DNA of 64,000 bases, taken from the NCBI RefSeq assembly GCF_015182285.1, contig NZ_PRDM01000002.1, positions 930,001 through 994,000 of the forward strand, written 5' to 3'. Of this stretch, positions 8,511-16,809 are shown piece by piece (position 1 is the first letter of the stretch; every line of letters starts with the position of its first letter). A program made the position numbers and the translations under genes. The notes under the pieces are model-generated. The model had not been told where the DNA came from. It did not search any database and saw only the letters and a program-made list of their open reading frames with translations. Source of the DNA: Flavobacterium hungaricum (GTDB lineage: Bacteria > Bacteroidota > Bacteroidia > Flavobacteriales > Flavobacteriaceae).

Positions 8511-9488
8511 ATGAATATTACTTCTCAAATAAAACAGCCTATTTTTAACGAGATGGAACTTTTCGAACAAAAGTTCCATGAGTCGATGACTTCAAAGGTT
8601 GCGTTACTAAATCGTATCACTTATTATATCGTAAACCGTAAGGGAAAACAAATGCGTCCGATGTTTGTTTTTCTTACTGCAAAGATGGTTTCTGGGGGTA
8701 CTGTAAACGAAAGAACGTATCGCGGAGCATCGGTAATAGAGCTTATTCACACTGCAACTTTGGTGCATGATGATGTTGTTGACGATAGTAACCGCCGACG
8801 CGGCTTTTTCTCCATTAATGCACTGTGGAAAAACAAAATTGCTGTTTTAGTGGGAGATTATTTATTGTCAAAAGGTTTACTGCTTTCTATCGATAACGGT
8901 GATTTTGATTTGTTAAAAATCATTTCAGTTGCCGTTCGCGAAATGAGTGAAGGAGAATTGCTTCAAATCGAAAAAGCAAGAAGGCTGGACATTACCGAAG
9001 ACGTTTACTACGAAATCATCCGCAAAAAAACCGCGACGCTTATTGCAGCTTGTTGTGCGCTTGGCGCGAAAGCCGTAATCGAAGACGATATTCAGGTAGA
9101 AAACATGCGCAGATTTGGTGAGTTAATCGGAATGGCGTTTCAAATCAAAGACGATTTATTTGATTACAGCGAAGAAGCCATCGGAAAACCAACCGGAATC
9201 GATATTAAAGAGCAAAAAATGACACTGCCTTTAATTCACGTTTTAAATACCTGTACTCCGCAGGAAAAAAAGTGGCTGATAAACTCCATCAAAAACCACA
9301 ACAAAGACAAAAAGCGCGTAAAAGAAGTGATTGCTTTTGTAAAAAACAATAATGGTTTGGCTTACGCCGAAAACAAAATGGTCGAATTCCAGCAGGAAGC
9401 ACTTTCATTACTTCAAAACTTCGAAGATTCTGAATATAAAGAGGCGCTGACTTTGATGGTGAACTACGTAATCGAGAGAAAAAAATAA
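8511..9488 (+). CDS. Polyprenyl diphosphate synthase (trans, long chain)
   Basis: The 325-residue enzyme condenses isopentenyl diphosphate units onto an allylic primer. The first aspartate-rich motif is D87-D88-V-V-D91, followed by the NRRRG arginine motif; the second is D214-D215-L-F-D218. GKPTGIDIKEQKMTLPLI is the usual lysine-containing loop. Such enzymes in Flavobacterium are often annotated octaprenyl synthase; as members of the genus use menaquinone-6, a hexaprenyl product is plausible but is not shown here. It would act in the cytoplasm and supply the menaquinone side chain. It stands alone. Confidence 0.92.
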   Translation: MNITSQIKQPIFNEMELFEQKFHESMTSKVALLNRITYYIVNRKGKQMRPMFVFLTAKMVSGGTVNERTYRGASVIELIHTATLVHDDVVDDSNRRRGFFSINALWKNKIAVLVGDYLLSKGLLLSIDNGDFDLLKIISVAVREMSEGELLQIEKARRLDITEDVYYEIIRKKTATLIAACCALGAKAVIEDDIQVENMRRFGELIGMAFQIKDDLFDYSEEAIGKPTGIDIKEQKMTLPLIHVLNTCTPQEKKWLINSIKNHNKDKKRVKEVIAFVKNNNGLAYAENKMVEFQQEALSLLQNFEDSEYKEALTLMVNYVIERKK

Positions 9489-9533
9489 TTAGAAAATTAG
9501 ATAATTAGAAAATTTATCAATTAGATAATTGGT
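9486..9533. repeat. AATTAGA-type simple intergenic repeat
   Basis: Repeated TAATTAGA / AATTAGATAATT units fill the gap after the polyprenyl synthase gene. The partly self-complementary sequence resembles short dispersed repeats of Flavobacterium intergenic regions. No coding role is seen. Confidence 0.5.
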
Positions 9534-9587
9534 TTGCTTTTTTTTACGTCATTTATTTGGCTTCTAATTTTTAGAATTGGAACTTTC

Positions 9588-10088
9588 TCATTCGGCTTTA
9601 GATATTTTTTGTCTCTTCTTTTTCTTTTTTGACGGTAATGTGATATCGGGAGCAGAAACTATAAAATGATGAACAACTTTGATTCTTGAACCTAGATTGA
9701 TGTTAATTTCCTGAATTTGACAATCATTTAGATTAATTTTTTCAATTTCAAACTTTCCGTAAGATCTTTGGAAAAATGCAATAGAATAACTACCTCTTTC
9801 AACTTCAATATCATATAAACCATCCTCGTTTGTCTCGCAAGACGTTGTGGCTTTAGTAGCTAAATTTGTTAGTGTGACATTTACATTCCCTACGCCGAAA
9901 GACTTATGGTCAGAAGTTTTGCCTTTGATTTTGGTAAAAGAATCAGAGTACCCGATTGTCTTATTTTCAATCATTTTTATAGAGTCTTTTTTTACTTCTT
10001 CTGAGTAAGCCGATTTTAAGTTGTTTTGATTTTGCGAAAAAAGCTGTGATGAAAAAACAAATACAATTAAGCTTAGAATTAGTTTCAT
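9588..10088 (-). CDS. Secreted protein with carboxypeptidase-regulatory-like domain
   Basis: The 166-residue protein has a signal peptide ending near SSQLFSQ. Residues about 52-130 form a CarboxypepD-reg-like / SpaA-type beta-sandwich: GVGNVNVTLTNLATKATTSC followed by TNEDGLYDIEVERGSYSIAF, the classic pattern of a tunable surface domain. The C-terminus is very basic (PSKKKKKRQKISK). Similar domains form the N-terminus of SusC-like receptors, but no barrel follows, so this is a stand-alone copy. A TATTTTTG promoter element lies at 10124-10131. Confidence 0.75.
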   Translation of the reverse strand: MKLILSLIVFVFSSQLFSQNQNNLKSAYSEEVKKDSIKMIENKTIGYSDSFTKIKGKTSDHKSFGVGNVNVTLTNLATKATTSCETNEDGLYDIEVERGSYSIAFFQRSYGKFEIEKINLNDCQIQEININLGSRIKVVHHFIVSAPDITLPSKKKKKRQKISKAE

Positions 10089-10123
10089 GTTATGATATCA
10101 GAAAAAGTAAAATTAGAATTACT

Positions 10124-10131
10124 CAAAAATA
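10124..10131 (-). promoter_or_regulatory. Candidate -7 promoter element of the CarboxypepD-reg-like gene
   Basis: The minus strand reads TATTTTTG, matching TAnnTTTG. It gives a leader of about 30 bases to the ATG at 10088. Confidence 0.5.
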
Positions 10132-10260
10132 TTTAATAAAACTCAGAAATAATAATTTACTTCTTTTTATTTCCGCCTGATTTTATAGGGTTTAACAAAC
10201 GAAAAGCATACTTTAGTTTGGAATTTGGAATTTTTTTATTGAAAATTTTTCCACCCCATG

Positions 10261-10286
10261 CAACCATTTCAAATCGACAATCGTCT
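10261..10286 (+). promoter_or_regulatory. Candidate ECF-type (self-controlled) promoter
   Basis: CAACC (10261-10265) and CGTCT (10282-10286) are separated by exactly 16 bases. An AAC-type -35 and a CGTC-type -10 at this spacing are the hallmark of ECF sigma promoters, and ECF genes usually drive themselves. The ECF gene begins 46 bases downstream. No TAnnTTTG element is present here. Confidence 0.55.
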
Positions 10287-10332
10287 ATGCTAATAGAAGT
10301 CTGTTTCTAAAACCAAAACCGAACGCTTATTA

Positions 10333-10893
10333 ATGAAAATTATTCAATTACATCAAGAAGAAGCTAAAATCATAAAGCTCGCTGTCGAAAACAATCGTCA
10401 GGCGCAGCAGCAGATTTACGGTAAGTTTTCTTCAAAAATGTTAAGTGTCTGTCGACAATATATAAAGGACATTCAGCTGGCAGAAGATGTAATGATTACG
10501 GCTTTTATGAAAGTGTTTACGAATCTAAAAAACTTTGAACACAAAGGAAGTTTTGAAGGCTGGATTCGACGAATTATGGTTAACGAATGCATTTCGTATT
10601 TACGGGTTCAGAAAAAAGTAAAATTTGCCGAAGACGAGTTTTTTGTTGAAGAAAGTTTCAACGAAATCGACAGCCAGTTTACAGTAGAACAGATTCAGTT
10701 TTTAATTGATGCTTTGCCGGATGGTTATAAAATGGTTTTCAATTTATACGCAATAGAAGGTTACAGACACAATGAAATTGCCAAGATGTTAGGAATTAAT
10801 GAGGGAACATCAAAATCGCAATTATCGCACGCTAGAAAAATGCTGCAGACACAAATTACTATTTTAAAAAAACAAGATAATGGAACCGAATAA
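10333..10893 (+). CDS. ECF-type RNA polymerase sigma factor
   Basis: The 186-residue protein has sigma-70 region 2 (about 25-95: IYGKFSSKMLSVCRQYI, DIQLAEDVMITAFMKVFTNL, FEGWIRRIMVNECISYLR) and region 4 (about 120-180) with the helix-turn-helix YRHNEIAKMLGINEGTSKSQLSHARK. It belongs to the extracytoplasmic-function class that recruits RNA polymerase to a small regulon. Its stop codon overlaps the next gene by 14 bases, and that gene encodes a membrane protein of anti-sigma layout, so activity is probably held off by the partner until an envelope signal arrives. Confidence 0.93.
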   Translation: MKIIQLHQEEAKIIKLAVENNRQAQQQIYGKFSSKMLSVCRQYIKDIQLAEDVMITAFMKVFTNLKNFEHKGSFEGWIRRIMVNECISYLRVQKKVKFAEDEFFVEESFNEIDSQFTVEQIQFLIDALPDGYKMVFNLYAIEGYRHNEIAKMLGINEGTSKSQLSHARKMLQTQITILKKQDNGTE

Positions 10894-11590
10894 TTTTGAA
10901 AAGGATTTCCGTGACAAACTAAACGAACGCAAAATTGAACCGAGCAATAAAGCATGGGACAGACTGGATGCGATGTTAAGTGTTGCCGAAGAACAAAAAC
11001 CGAAAAAGAAAAATAGAAAATGGTTGTACATCGCCGCTAGTTTCGTCGGATTTCTTTTGGCTGGAACTATCTTTTTCAATCAAAACAACAATACGGCTGA
11101 AACACCAAAAACAGTTGTTGTAGAAAAAGAAATGCAGCAAGAATCAATTACTGAGCCAGTTGTGCATAATATTGATTCGACGAAAACTGTAATTGTGAGT
11201 TCTGAAAAAAACGTTGAGAAAACTATAATTAAACAAGAAAAAATCAGTAATCGAACTATAAATAAAACCCTTAAAAATGAATCAAATCAAATAGCGGAGT
11301 CTTCAATCATCAATCAAAACAATCAATCAAAACAACCAGTAAACAATCAAACTGTAATTGCCGAAACACCTAAAAAAGAAAATGTTGACCAGTTGTTAGA
11401 AATAGCTGAAAATAAAGTTATAGCTGAAAGCAAGGCAAAAAAAGCAAAAGTAAAAATCAATGCTTCGGATTTGCTTAATCAGGTAGATGGCGAACTAGAG
11501 CTTTCTTTTAGAGAAAAAATGATCACAAAAGTCAATAAGAATTTTCAGGAAGTTAAGGTTGCTGTGACAAATAGGAATAAACAGGAATAA
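10880..11590 (+). CDS. Probable anti-sigma factor, single-pass membrane protein
   Basis: The 236-residue protein has a cytoplasmic N-terminus of about 47 residues with FEKDFRDKLNERKIEPSNKAWDRLDAML split over two helices. One membrane segment follows at about 48-66, then a long low-complexity Asn/Gln/Lys periplasmic part. The N-terminal motif KAWDRLD recurs in proteins paired with ECF sigma factors in Bacteroidota. Overlap with the sigma gene supports the pairing. The region near 11281-11360 encodes a repetitive NQ-rich stretch and its DNA resembles the repeat found just after the gene. Confidence 0.75.
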   Translation: MEPNNFEKDFRDKLNERKIEPSNKAWDRLDAMLSVAEEQKPKKKNRKWLYIAASFVGFLLAGTIFFNQNNNTAETPKTVVVEKEMQQESITEPVVHNIDSTKTVIVSSEKNVEKTIIKQEKISNRTINKTLKNESNQIAESSIINQNNQSKQPVNNQTVIAETPKKENVDQLLEIAENKVIAESKAKKAKVKINASDLLNQVDGELELSFREKMITKVNKNFQEVKVAVTNRNKQE

Positions 11591-11598
11591 AGAAGTTT

Positions 11599-11672
11599 AA
11601 TATCAATATCAATATCAATATCAATTACAATTATTATCAATCAATCATCAATCAAATTTTAAACAATCAATC
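11599..11672 (+). repeat. AATATC / ATCA short tandem repeats before the barrel gene
   Basis: Four exact AATATC units occupy 11599-11622, followed by ATCAATCAATCATCAATCAA and ACAATCAATC up to the ATG at 11673. The whole leader of the third gene in the ECF cassette is made of these units. Confidence 0.8.
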
Positions 11673-12701
11673 ATGAAAAATTTTACCATTTATCTCATTC
11701 TTTTCTTCTTTTTATTAGTAAGTAAAGTTGTGGGGCAGGAAACCTTTGAATCTGAGGCAAAACGAATTGCTAATAAGATTGAAAAAATCACCAAAGAAGA
11801 AAAAGAAACTTTAAAACAAGAAGTCGAAGCTGTGAATGTGCAGTTGTCTGAAGGGAAAATTACGCAGGAACAAGCCGATAAACGCAAAAAGGAATTGGCA
11901 GAAGCAAGAGCTGTAATTATTGAAGAAAAAGTGACTCAGGCTCAGAATGAACTGAATGATCTGGTTCAGAAAAAAGTGGACGGAAAAATTAAAGAAGATT
12001 CGTCTAAAGTTTATATGATTCGATGGAAAGATATAAAACATCATAAAGATTCTATTCGCAGCGAAAAAAGAACGACATCTCAATTCGTTTTTGCAATGGG
12101 CTTGAATAATATGCTGGCTGATGGCAAACTTCAGGATTCTAATTACAGTTTTATAGGTTCACATTTTTACGAATGGGGTTTTACTTATAATTCGAGATTA
12201 ATGAAAAATGACAATCTGCTTCACGCAAAATACGGGCTTTCGTTAATGTATAATAATATTCGTCCGACCAATAACAGAAGTTTTGTAGTAGACGGTGATC
12301 AGACCAATTTGGTAGAAAATCAGATTAATTTGAATGAGTCTCGTTTTAGAAATGTGTATTTGGTTGCACCAGTGCATTTAGAATTCGATTTTACGAGACC
12401 AATTGAAAAGAATGGAAAAACGTATTTTAAAACCCATAAAAGTTTCCGTTTCGGAATTGGAGGTTATGCGGGAATCAATGTAAAATCAAAACAAATCTTG
12501 AAATTCGAAGAAGAAGATTTAAAATACAAAACCACTATAAAAGGAGATTATAATGTAAATAATTTTATTTACGGACTGAGTTCTTACATTGGTTACAGAG
12601 AATTGAGTTTGTATTTTAAGTATGATTTGAACCCGTTGTTTCAGGATAATTTAGTCAAAGAGAATAACATATCGTTAGGTCTTCGAGTAGATTTAAATTA
12701 A
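11673..12701 (+). CDS. Outer-membrane beta-barrel protein with periplasmic coiled coil
   Basis: The 342-residue protein has a signal peptide ending at VVGQ. A charged helical stretch at about 25-110, rich in Lys, Glu and Gln, is a likely coiled coil. The rest is an eight-stranded type outer-membrane barrel (PorT/OmpW-like layout) that ends in ISLGLRVDLN. It is the third gene after the ECF sigma and anti-sigma genes and probably belongs to that envelope-stress or signalling cassette. No enzyme motif is present. The repeat-filled leader separates it by 82 bases from the anti-sigma gene. Confidence 0.75.
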   Translation: MKNFTIYLILFFFLLVSKVVGQETFESEAKRIANKIEKITKEEKETLKQEVEAVNVQLSEGKITQEQADKRKKELAEARAVIIEEKVTQAQNELNDLVQKKVDGKIKEDSSKVYMIRWKDIKHHKDSIRSEKRTTSQFVFAMGLNNMLADGKLQDSNYSFIGSHFYEWGFTYNSRLMKNDNLLHAKYGLSLMYNNIRPTNNRSFVVDGDQTNLVENQINLNESRFRNVYLVAPVHLEFDFTRPIEKNGKTYFKTHKSFRFGIGGYAGINVKSKQILKFEEEDLKYKTTIKGDYNVNNFIYGLSSYIGYRELSLYFKYDLNPLFQDNLVKENNISLGLRVDLN

Positions 12702-12723
12702 GTACAGATCGTTTAGTTAGTGA

Positions 12724-12756
12724 AAAAAAAGCATTTCGAAAGAGATGCTTTTTTGT
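12724..12756 (+). terminator. Terminator of the ECF cassette
   Basis: GCATTTC (12731-12737) pairs with GAGATGC (12742-12748) around a four-base loop, one G-T pair included. T residues follow, 25 bases after the barrel stop codon. Confidence 0.8.
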
Positions 12757-12790
12757 TTTAAAAAGCACTAAAATTCCAATAGGATTTGCG

Positions 12791-12798
12791 TATTTTTG
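12791..12798 (+). promoter_or_regulatory. Candidate -7 promoter element of dnaG
   Basis: TATTTTTG matches TAnnTTTG, giving a leader of about 28 bases to the TTG start at 12831. Confidence 0.5.
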
Positions 12799-12830
12799 CA
12801 AGCTCTCAACGCTAAAAAATATTTTACATT

Positions 12831-14900
12831 TTGATTTCACAAAGCACCATAGATTCTGTTTTTGAAACTGCTCGAGTAGAGGAGGTTATCGGCGATTTTG
12901 TGAATTTAAAACGCGCAGGAAGTAACTTTAAAGGATTGAGTCCGTTCTCAGACGAACGCTCGCCGTCGTTTATGGTTTCGCCTGCAAAAGGAATCTGGAA
13001 AGATTTTAGTACAGGTAAAGGAGGAAACTCTGTTAAGTTTTTAATGGAGCACTCGCAGTTTACCTATCCAGAAGCCATTCGATATCTGGCACGCAAATAC
13101 AATATCGAAATTGAAGAAACCGAACAGACCGATGCGGAAAAAGCAATGACGGATGTTAGAGAAAGTATGTATCTGGTTTCGGAATTTGCAAAAGACTATT
13201 TTCATAAAACCCTTTTAAATTCAGAAGAAGGAAAAGCAATCGGACTTTCTTATTTTAAAGAAAGAGGTTTTACCAACGAAACAATCAAAAAATTCAGTCT
13301 GGGATATTCTCCAGAAACTTGGGATGCGCTTACCAAAGAAGCTCTGGGAAAAGGTTATAAATTAGAGTTTTTAGAAAGCACTGGTTTGACCATTCCGAGA
13401 GAAGACCGCCCTTTTGACCGATTTAAAGGCCGTGTAATGTTTCCTATAGAAAGTATGTCTGGCCGCGTTTTAGGTTTTGGTGGACGTATTTTGACAAACG
13501 ATAAAAAAGCAGCAAAATATCTGAATTCGCCGGAAAGTGATATTTACCATAAAAGTAAAGTGCTTTATGGAATCTTTCAGGCAAAACAGGCCATTGCGAA
13601 ACAAAACAATTGTTATTTAGTAGAAGGTTATACAGACGTAATTCAGTTTAACCAAGCCGGAATCGAAAATGTTGTAGCGTCTTCTGGAACCGCTTTAACG
13701 CCAGACCAGATTCGTCTCATAAATCGTCTGACCAGAAACATTACAGTTCTTTTTGACGGTGATGCTGCAGGTTTAAGAGCTGCCATTCGAGGAATTGATT
13801 TAATTCTGGAAGAAGGAATGAATGTTCGTGTTTGTTCTTTTCCTCAAGGAGAAGATCCTGATAGTTTTGCCCGTAAAAATTCTCACGATGATTTAGTGGC
13901 TTATTTAGAAGAAAACAGCAAAGACTTTATACAATTTAAAGCTTCAATCTTAATGAATGAAGCCAAGAACGATCCTATAAAAAAAGCCGATCTGATTCGG
14001 GATATGGTCACCAGTATTTCAAAAATTCCAGATCGTATCCAGCGTGAAGTGTATATTCAGGAATGTGCCCGAATTATGGATATTTCGGAACAGGTTTTGG
14101 TAAGTACTCTCGCGCAGCTGATTCAAAAAGATATTGCAGAAGCCAATAAAAAGCAAAAACAGGAACAAAAACCGTTTGAAGTTGTTCGAAATAATCAGCC
14201 GCCAAAAAATACTGGATTTTCTGGTGGAGATCCAGATGATCCAAGAACAGGACCGCCGGAAGGTTATGAAGAATATTCGGGATATCCGCAAGAGCAGCAG
14301 GTAGAAAAAGTAGATATTCTCTACGGTTTTGAAAGAAAAATTATTGAGATATTGCTTTTGTACGGAAGTGTGGAAGAAAGTTTTGAAGATGTTTTCTTAA
14401 AAGCCGATGAAGAAGGGAATATCAAAGAAGTTTCTGAAAAACGCCAATATAAAGTGTACGAGAAAATATATCTGAGTCTTCAAGAAGATGAGGTAGAATT
14501 ATCCAATGCGTTGTTTCAGAGTATTTATACCAATATCATTGACTTTTATAATCAAAACGAAATATTTAGCCTTGATAAATATTTGATGCATTTGCAGCCA
14601 GAATTTGCGCAGGAAGTAACCAATATTTTGATGGAAGATGAAAAAGTAGTCATTCATAATTGGGAAGGACAGAATATTTTTCCGAAACATAAAAATGTAA
14701 CCATTGAACAAAATGTTTCAGATAGTATTTTTTCTTTAAGATGGTTCTTGGTTTCAGCGATTATAGCAGACTTAAAAAACTCGCTTTTAACAGATCCGCA
14801 GGATGATAATTCCGAAGTTTTAATGATGGTTGTAGATTATTCTAAACTCTTGAATAATTTTTCGAAGAAATTAGGACGTGTAGTCGTTCCTTATCATTAA
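12831..14900 (+). CDS. dnaG: DNA primase DnaG
   Basis: The 689-residue primase makes RNA primers for replication. It starts at TTG (ISQSTIDSVFETARVEEVI is the normal family N-terminus). The N-terminal CHC2 domain is present in shape, GLSPFSDERSPSFMVSP, but the usual zinc ligands CxxH...CxxC are S37, S40, D58 and T61. The primase core has the toprim motifs LVEGYTDVIQF and VLFDGDAAGLRAAIRG. The C-terminal helicase-binding part follows a linker rich in Pro and Gly near 14170-14300. No operon partner is visible; a long terminator lies before the convergent response regulator. Confidence 0.96.
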   Translation: MISQSTIDSVFETARVEEVIGDFVNLKRAGSNFKGLSPFSDERSPSFMVSPAKGIWKDFSTGKGGNSVKFLMEHSQFTYPEAIRYLARKYNIEIEETEQTDAEKAMTDVRESMYLVSEFAKDYFHKTLLNSEEGKAIGLSYFKERGFTNETIKKFSLGYSPETWDALTKEALGKGYKLEFLESTGLTIPREDRPFDRFKGRVMFPIESMSGRVLGFGGRILTNDKKAAKYLNSPESDIYHKSKVLYGIFQAKQAIAKQNNCYLVEGYTDVIQFNQAGIENVVASSGTALTPDQIRLINRLTRNITVLFDGDAAGLRAAIRGIDLILEEGMNVRVCSFPQGEDPDSFARKNSHDDLVAYLEENSKDFIQFKASILMNEAKNDPIKKADLIRDMVTSISKIPDRIQREVYIQECARIMDISEQVLVSTLAQLIQKDIAEANKKQKQEQKPFEVVRNNQPPKNTGFSGGDPDDPRTGPPEGYEEYSGYPQEQQVEKVDILYGFERKIIEILLLYGSVEESFEDVFLKADEEGNIKEVSEKRQYKVYEKIYLSLQEDEVELSNALFQSIYTNIIDFYNQNEIFSLDKYLMHLQPEFAQEVTNILMEDEKVVIHNWEGQNIFPKHKNVTIEQNVSDSIFSLRWFLVSAIIADLKNSLLTDPQDDNSEVLMMVVDYSKLLNNFSKKLGRVVVPYH

Positions 14901-14927
14901 TAAAAAAAGATCAAGACTAATTGTTGA

Positions 14928-15020
14928 ACCGCAAAGCTCGCAAGTTTTATTTAAAAGATTTTATAAAAACGCAAAGTTCGGAAAGCTTCAGATAAAGCTT
15001 TTCGAACTTTGTGTTTATAG
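14928..15020. repeat. CGCAAAG-type intergenic repeat
   Basis: CCGCAAAGCTCGCAAG, ACGCAAAGTTCGGAAAGC and the inverted TTTTCGAACTTTGTG form a degenerate repeat of the kind also seen at 60440-60690. The arms around 14980-15012 can fold back. Confidence 0.5.
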
Positions 15021-15096
15021 AAATACTGCTGATTTAAAATTTTTTGTGTTCCAATTTTACTGGTCAATAGGTTTTTGTAATAATCCCTTAAAAAGG

Positions 15097-15143
15097 AAAA
15101 AACTCTACCTATTTTGAAAAATCAAAACAGATAGAGTTTTTAT
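15097..15143. terminator. Bidirectional terminator between dnaG and the response regulator
   Basis: AAAAACTCTA (15098-15107) pairs with TAGAGTTTTT (15132-15141), and further pairing lies inside the arms (TTTTGA / TCAAAA). T-rich flanks exist in both directions. Confidence 0.8.
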
Positions 15144-15181
15144 TAAATTTTCGATTTACTAAAAAGATAATCGAATTGTAA

Positions 15182-15811
15182 TTAAATAATTTCTAAAGTC
15201 TTCGCTTTGTTTACTAAGTCAACTAAATTAGTAACATTTAATTTAGTCAATAATCTTAGTTTGTAAGTACTGATCGTTTTTTCGTTCAGATTTAAGATTT
15301 TAGAGATTTCATTGTTTTTCTTACCATCACTTAAGTAACGTAAAACCTCGATTTCACGGTTAGAAAGTTTTCTGTAAAGACGCTCACTTTTGCTTTGTTT
15401 AGCAATAAGTGCCATGTTTTTGCGTACTGTTTCGTTGATGATAATCTTTCCTTCGTGTACTTTAATAATAGAATGACCTAATGTTTCAAGTTTTTCTGTT
15501 TTGTGTACATACCCGGAAACTCCTGCCTTAATTGCATTTGGAGCATACATTTGCTCAGCAAGATCACTAAAAATAACAATTTTTGTTTTTGGGAAATTTT
15601 TCAAGATTGACTTGATCTCAAAGATACTAGAAAGGCCTTCTAATTCTAGATCTAGAATTAAAATGTCGATTTCCTTCGTCTGAAGAATATCTCTAACCAT
15701 TGAAAAATTGCCTACGTTGGCAACAATTGAAATTTGATCGTGGTCTTTAAAATAAGACTTTACACCAAAGTGCGTAACAGGATGATTGTCTGCTAGACAT
15801 ACTTTAATCAT
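15182..15811 (-). CDS. LuxR/NarL-type response regulator, orphan
   Basis: The 209-residue protein has a receiver domain (1-120) with the phospho-acceptor D54 in LILDLELEG and the switch residues IVIFSD and HKTEK. A C-terminal LuxR-type helix-turn-helix at about 145-205 contains LSNREIEVLRYLSDGKKNNEISKIL with the usual signature. No sensor kinase is adjacent, so it is an orphan here. The N-terminus lacks one of the paired acidic residues: ADNHP replaces the normal DDH (only D8), a change often seen in atypical receivers. Targets are unknown. Confidence 0.92.
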   Translation of the reverse strand: MIKVCLADNHPVTHFGVKSYFKDHDQISIVANVGNFSMVRDILQTKEIDILILDLELEGLSSIFEIKSILKNFPKTKIVIFSDLAEQMYAPNAIKAGVSGYVHKTEKLETLGHSIIKVHEGKIIINETVRKNMALIAKQSKSERLYRKLSNREIEVLRYLSDGKKNNEISKILNLNEKTISTYKLRLLTKLNVTNLVDLVNKAKTLEII

Positions 15812-15903
15812 AATTTTTACCTTTTTTAGAATTGTTCATGTTTTTGGAACTGTAAAATTAATAAATAAATTCTGTAATTAATTGCAGACAAATGTTAAAA
15901 AAA

Positions 15904-16710
15904 TTATTTTAACGTTTTTGGGATCAAACAAACCGGAATTGGATCCATTTTATGCTTGTTGCTGGTGTTTAATCTTTTATAAATTTCAAAGACAGATTTT
16001 TCTCTCCCATCGAAGTCAGCCACCGTATTTCCTGACTCCGCGGCTAACATCGCCCATTCTAATTCATCGTAACTTGCGCCCAATTGGTCTTCATCTGTTC
16101 GGTTATCTCCAAATAAACCATCTGTCGGTGCAGCGCTTAAAATTGACTCCGGAATTGCTAAAAATGCTCCTAAAGCATACACATCTGACTTCATTAAGTC
16201 TGCAATTGGACTCAAATCGACGCCGCCGTCGCCATATTTTGTGTAAAAACCTACGCCAAAATCTTCAACTTTGTTTCCTGTTCCGGCAACAAGTAAACCA
16301 TGAATTCCTGCTAAATAATATAAAGAGGTCATTCTGATACGTGCGCGAGTATTTGCTAAAGCCAAACTTACTTTTGCTTCGTCTTCTGTTTTAGGAACGG
16401 CACTTTTAAAAGATTCGAAAACTTGAGTTAAATCTGTTTGCACGCTGTCAACATTGGAGAAACGTTTTTTCAATTGCTCAATATGTTCTTTTGCTCTGTT
16501 AACCTGACTTTCTGCCTGATGAATCGGCATTTCAACACATAAAACTTTCAGTCCTGTCTGCGCACATAAAGTTGAAGTTACAGCAGAATCTACACCTCCT
16601 GAGATTCCGATTACAAATCCGTTTACTTTTGCATTAGCCGCATAATTTTTAAGCCACTCTACAATATGCGTATTTACTTTTTCTGTCTGAATTGTGCTTT
16701 TTTTAGCCAT
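15904..16710 (-). CDS. nadE: NH3-dependent NAD+ synthetase
   Basis: The 268-residue enzyme amidates nicotinate adenine dinucleotide to NAD+, the last step of NAD synthesis. The ATP pyrophosphatase P-loop SGGVDS is at 37-42; VAGTGNKVEDFGVGFYTKYGDGGVD, here split as GTGNKVEDFG and YGDGGVDLSPIADL, is the adenylate-binding core. There is no N-terminal glutaminase domain, so it is the ammonia-using short form. It lies divergently from gldB with about 100 bases between the starts; both ends could share that control region. Confidence 0.96.
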   Translation of the reverse strand: MAKKSTIQTEKVNTHIVEWLKNYAANAKVNGFVIGISGGVDSAVTSTLCAQTGLKVLCVEMPIHQAESQVNRAKEHIEQLKKRFSNVDSVQTDLTQVFESFKSAVPKTEDEAKVSLALANTRARIRMTSLYYLAGIHGLLVAGTGNKVEDFGVGFYTKYGDGGVDLSPIADLMKSDVYALGAFLAIPESILSAAPTDGLFGDNRTDEDQLGASYDELEWAMLAAESGNTVADFDGREKSVFEIYKRLNTSNKHKMDPIPVCLIPKTLK

Positions 16711-16712
16711 AA

Positions 16713-16747
16713 TTGTTTAAGTTTTAAGATGCAGGGATGTATATTTG
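16713..16747 (+). promoter_or_regulatory. Candidate gldB promoter
   Basis: TTG at 16713-16715 and TATATTTG at 16740-16747 are 24 bases apart, close to the -33/-7 layout of Bacteroidota sigma-A promoters. The leader to the gldB ATG would be about 58 bases. Confidence 0.55.
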
Positions 16748-16809
16748 CAGAATTATTTGAAGTATACATTTACTTTAAGTTCTGGTAACACAAATCTAAT
16801 TAAAATAAA

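Noticed and set aside
11281..11360. Repeat inside the anti-sigma gene as a separate element
   Set aside because: It encodes an in-frame NQ-rich stretch of the protein and does not break the frame; kept as a note only.
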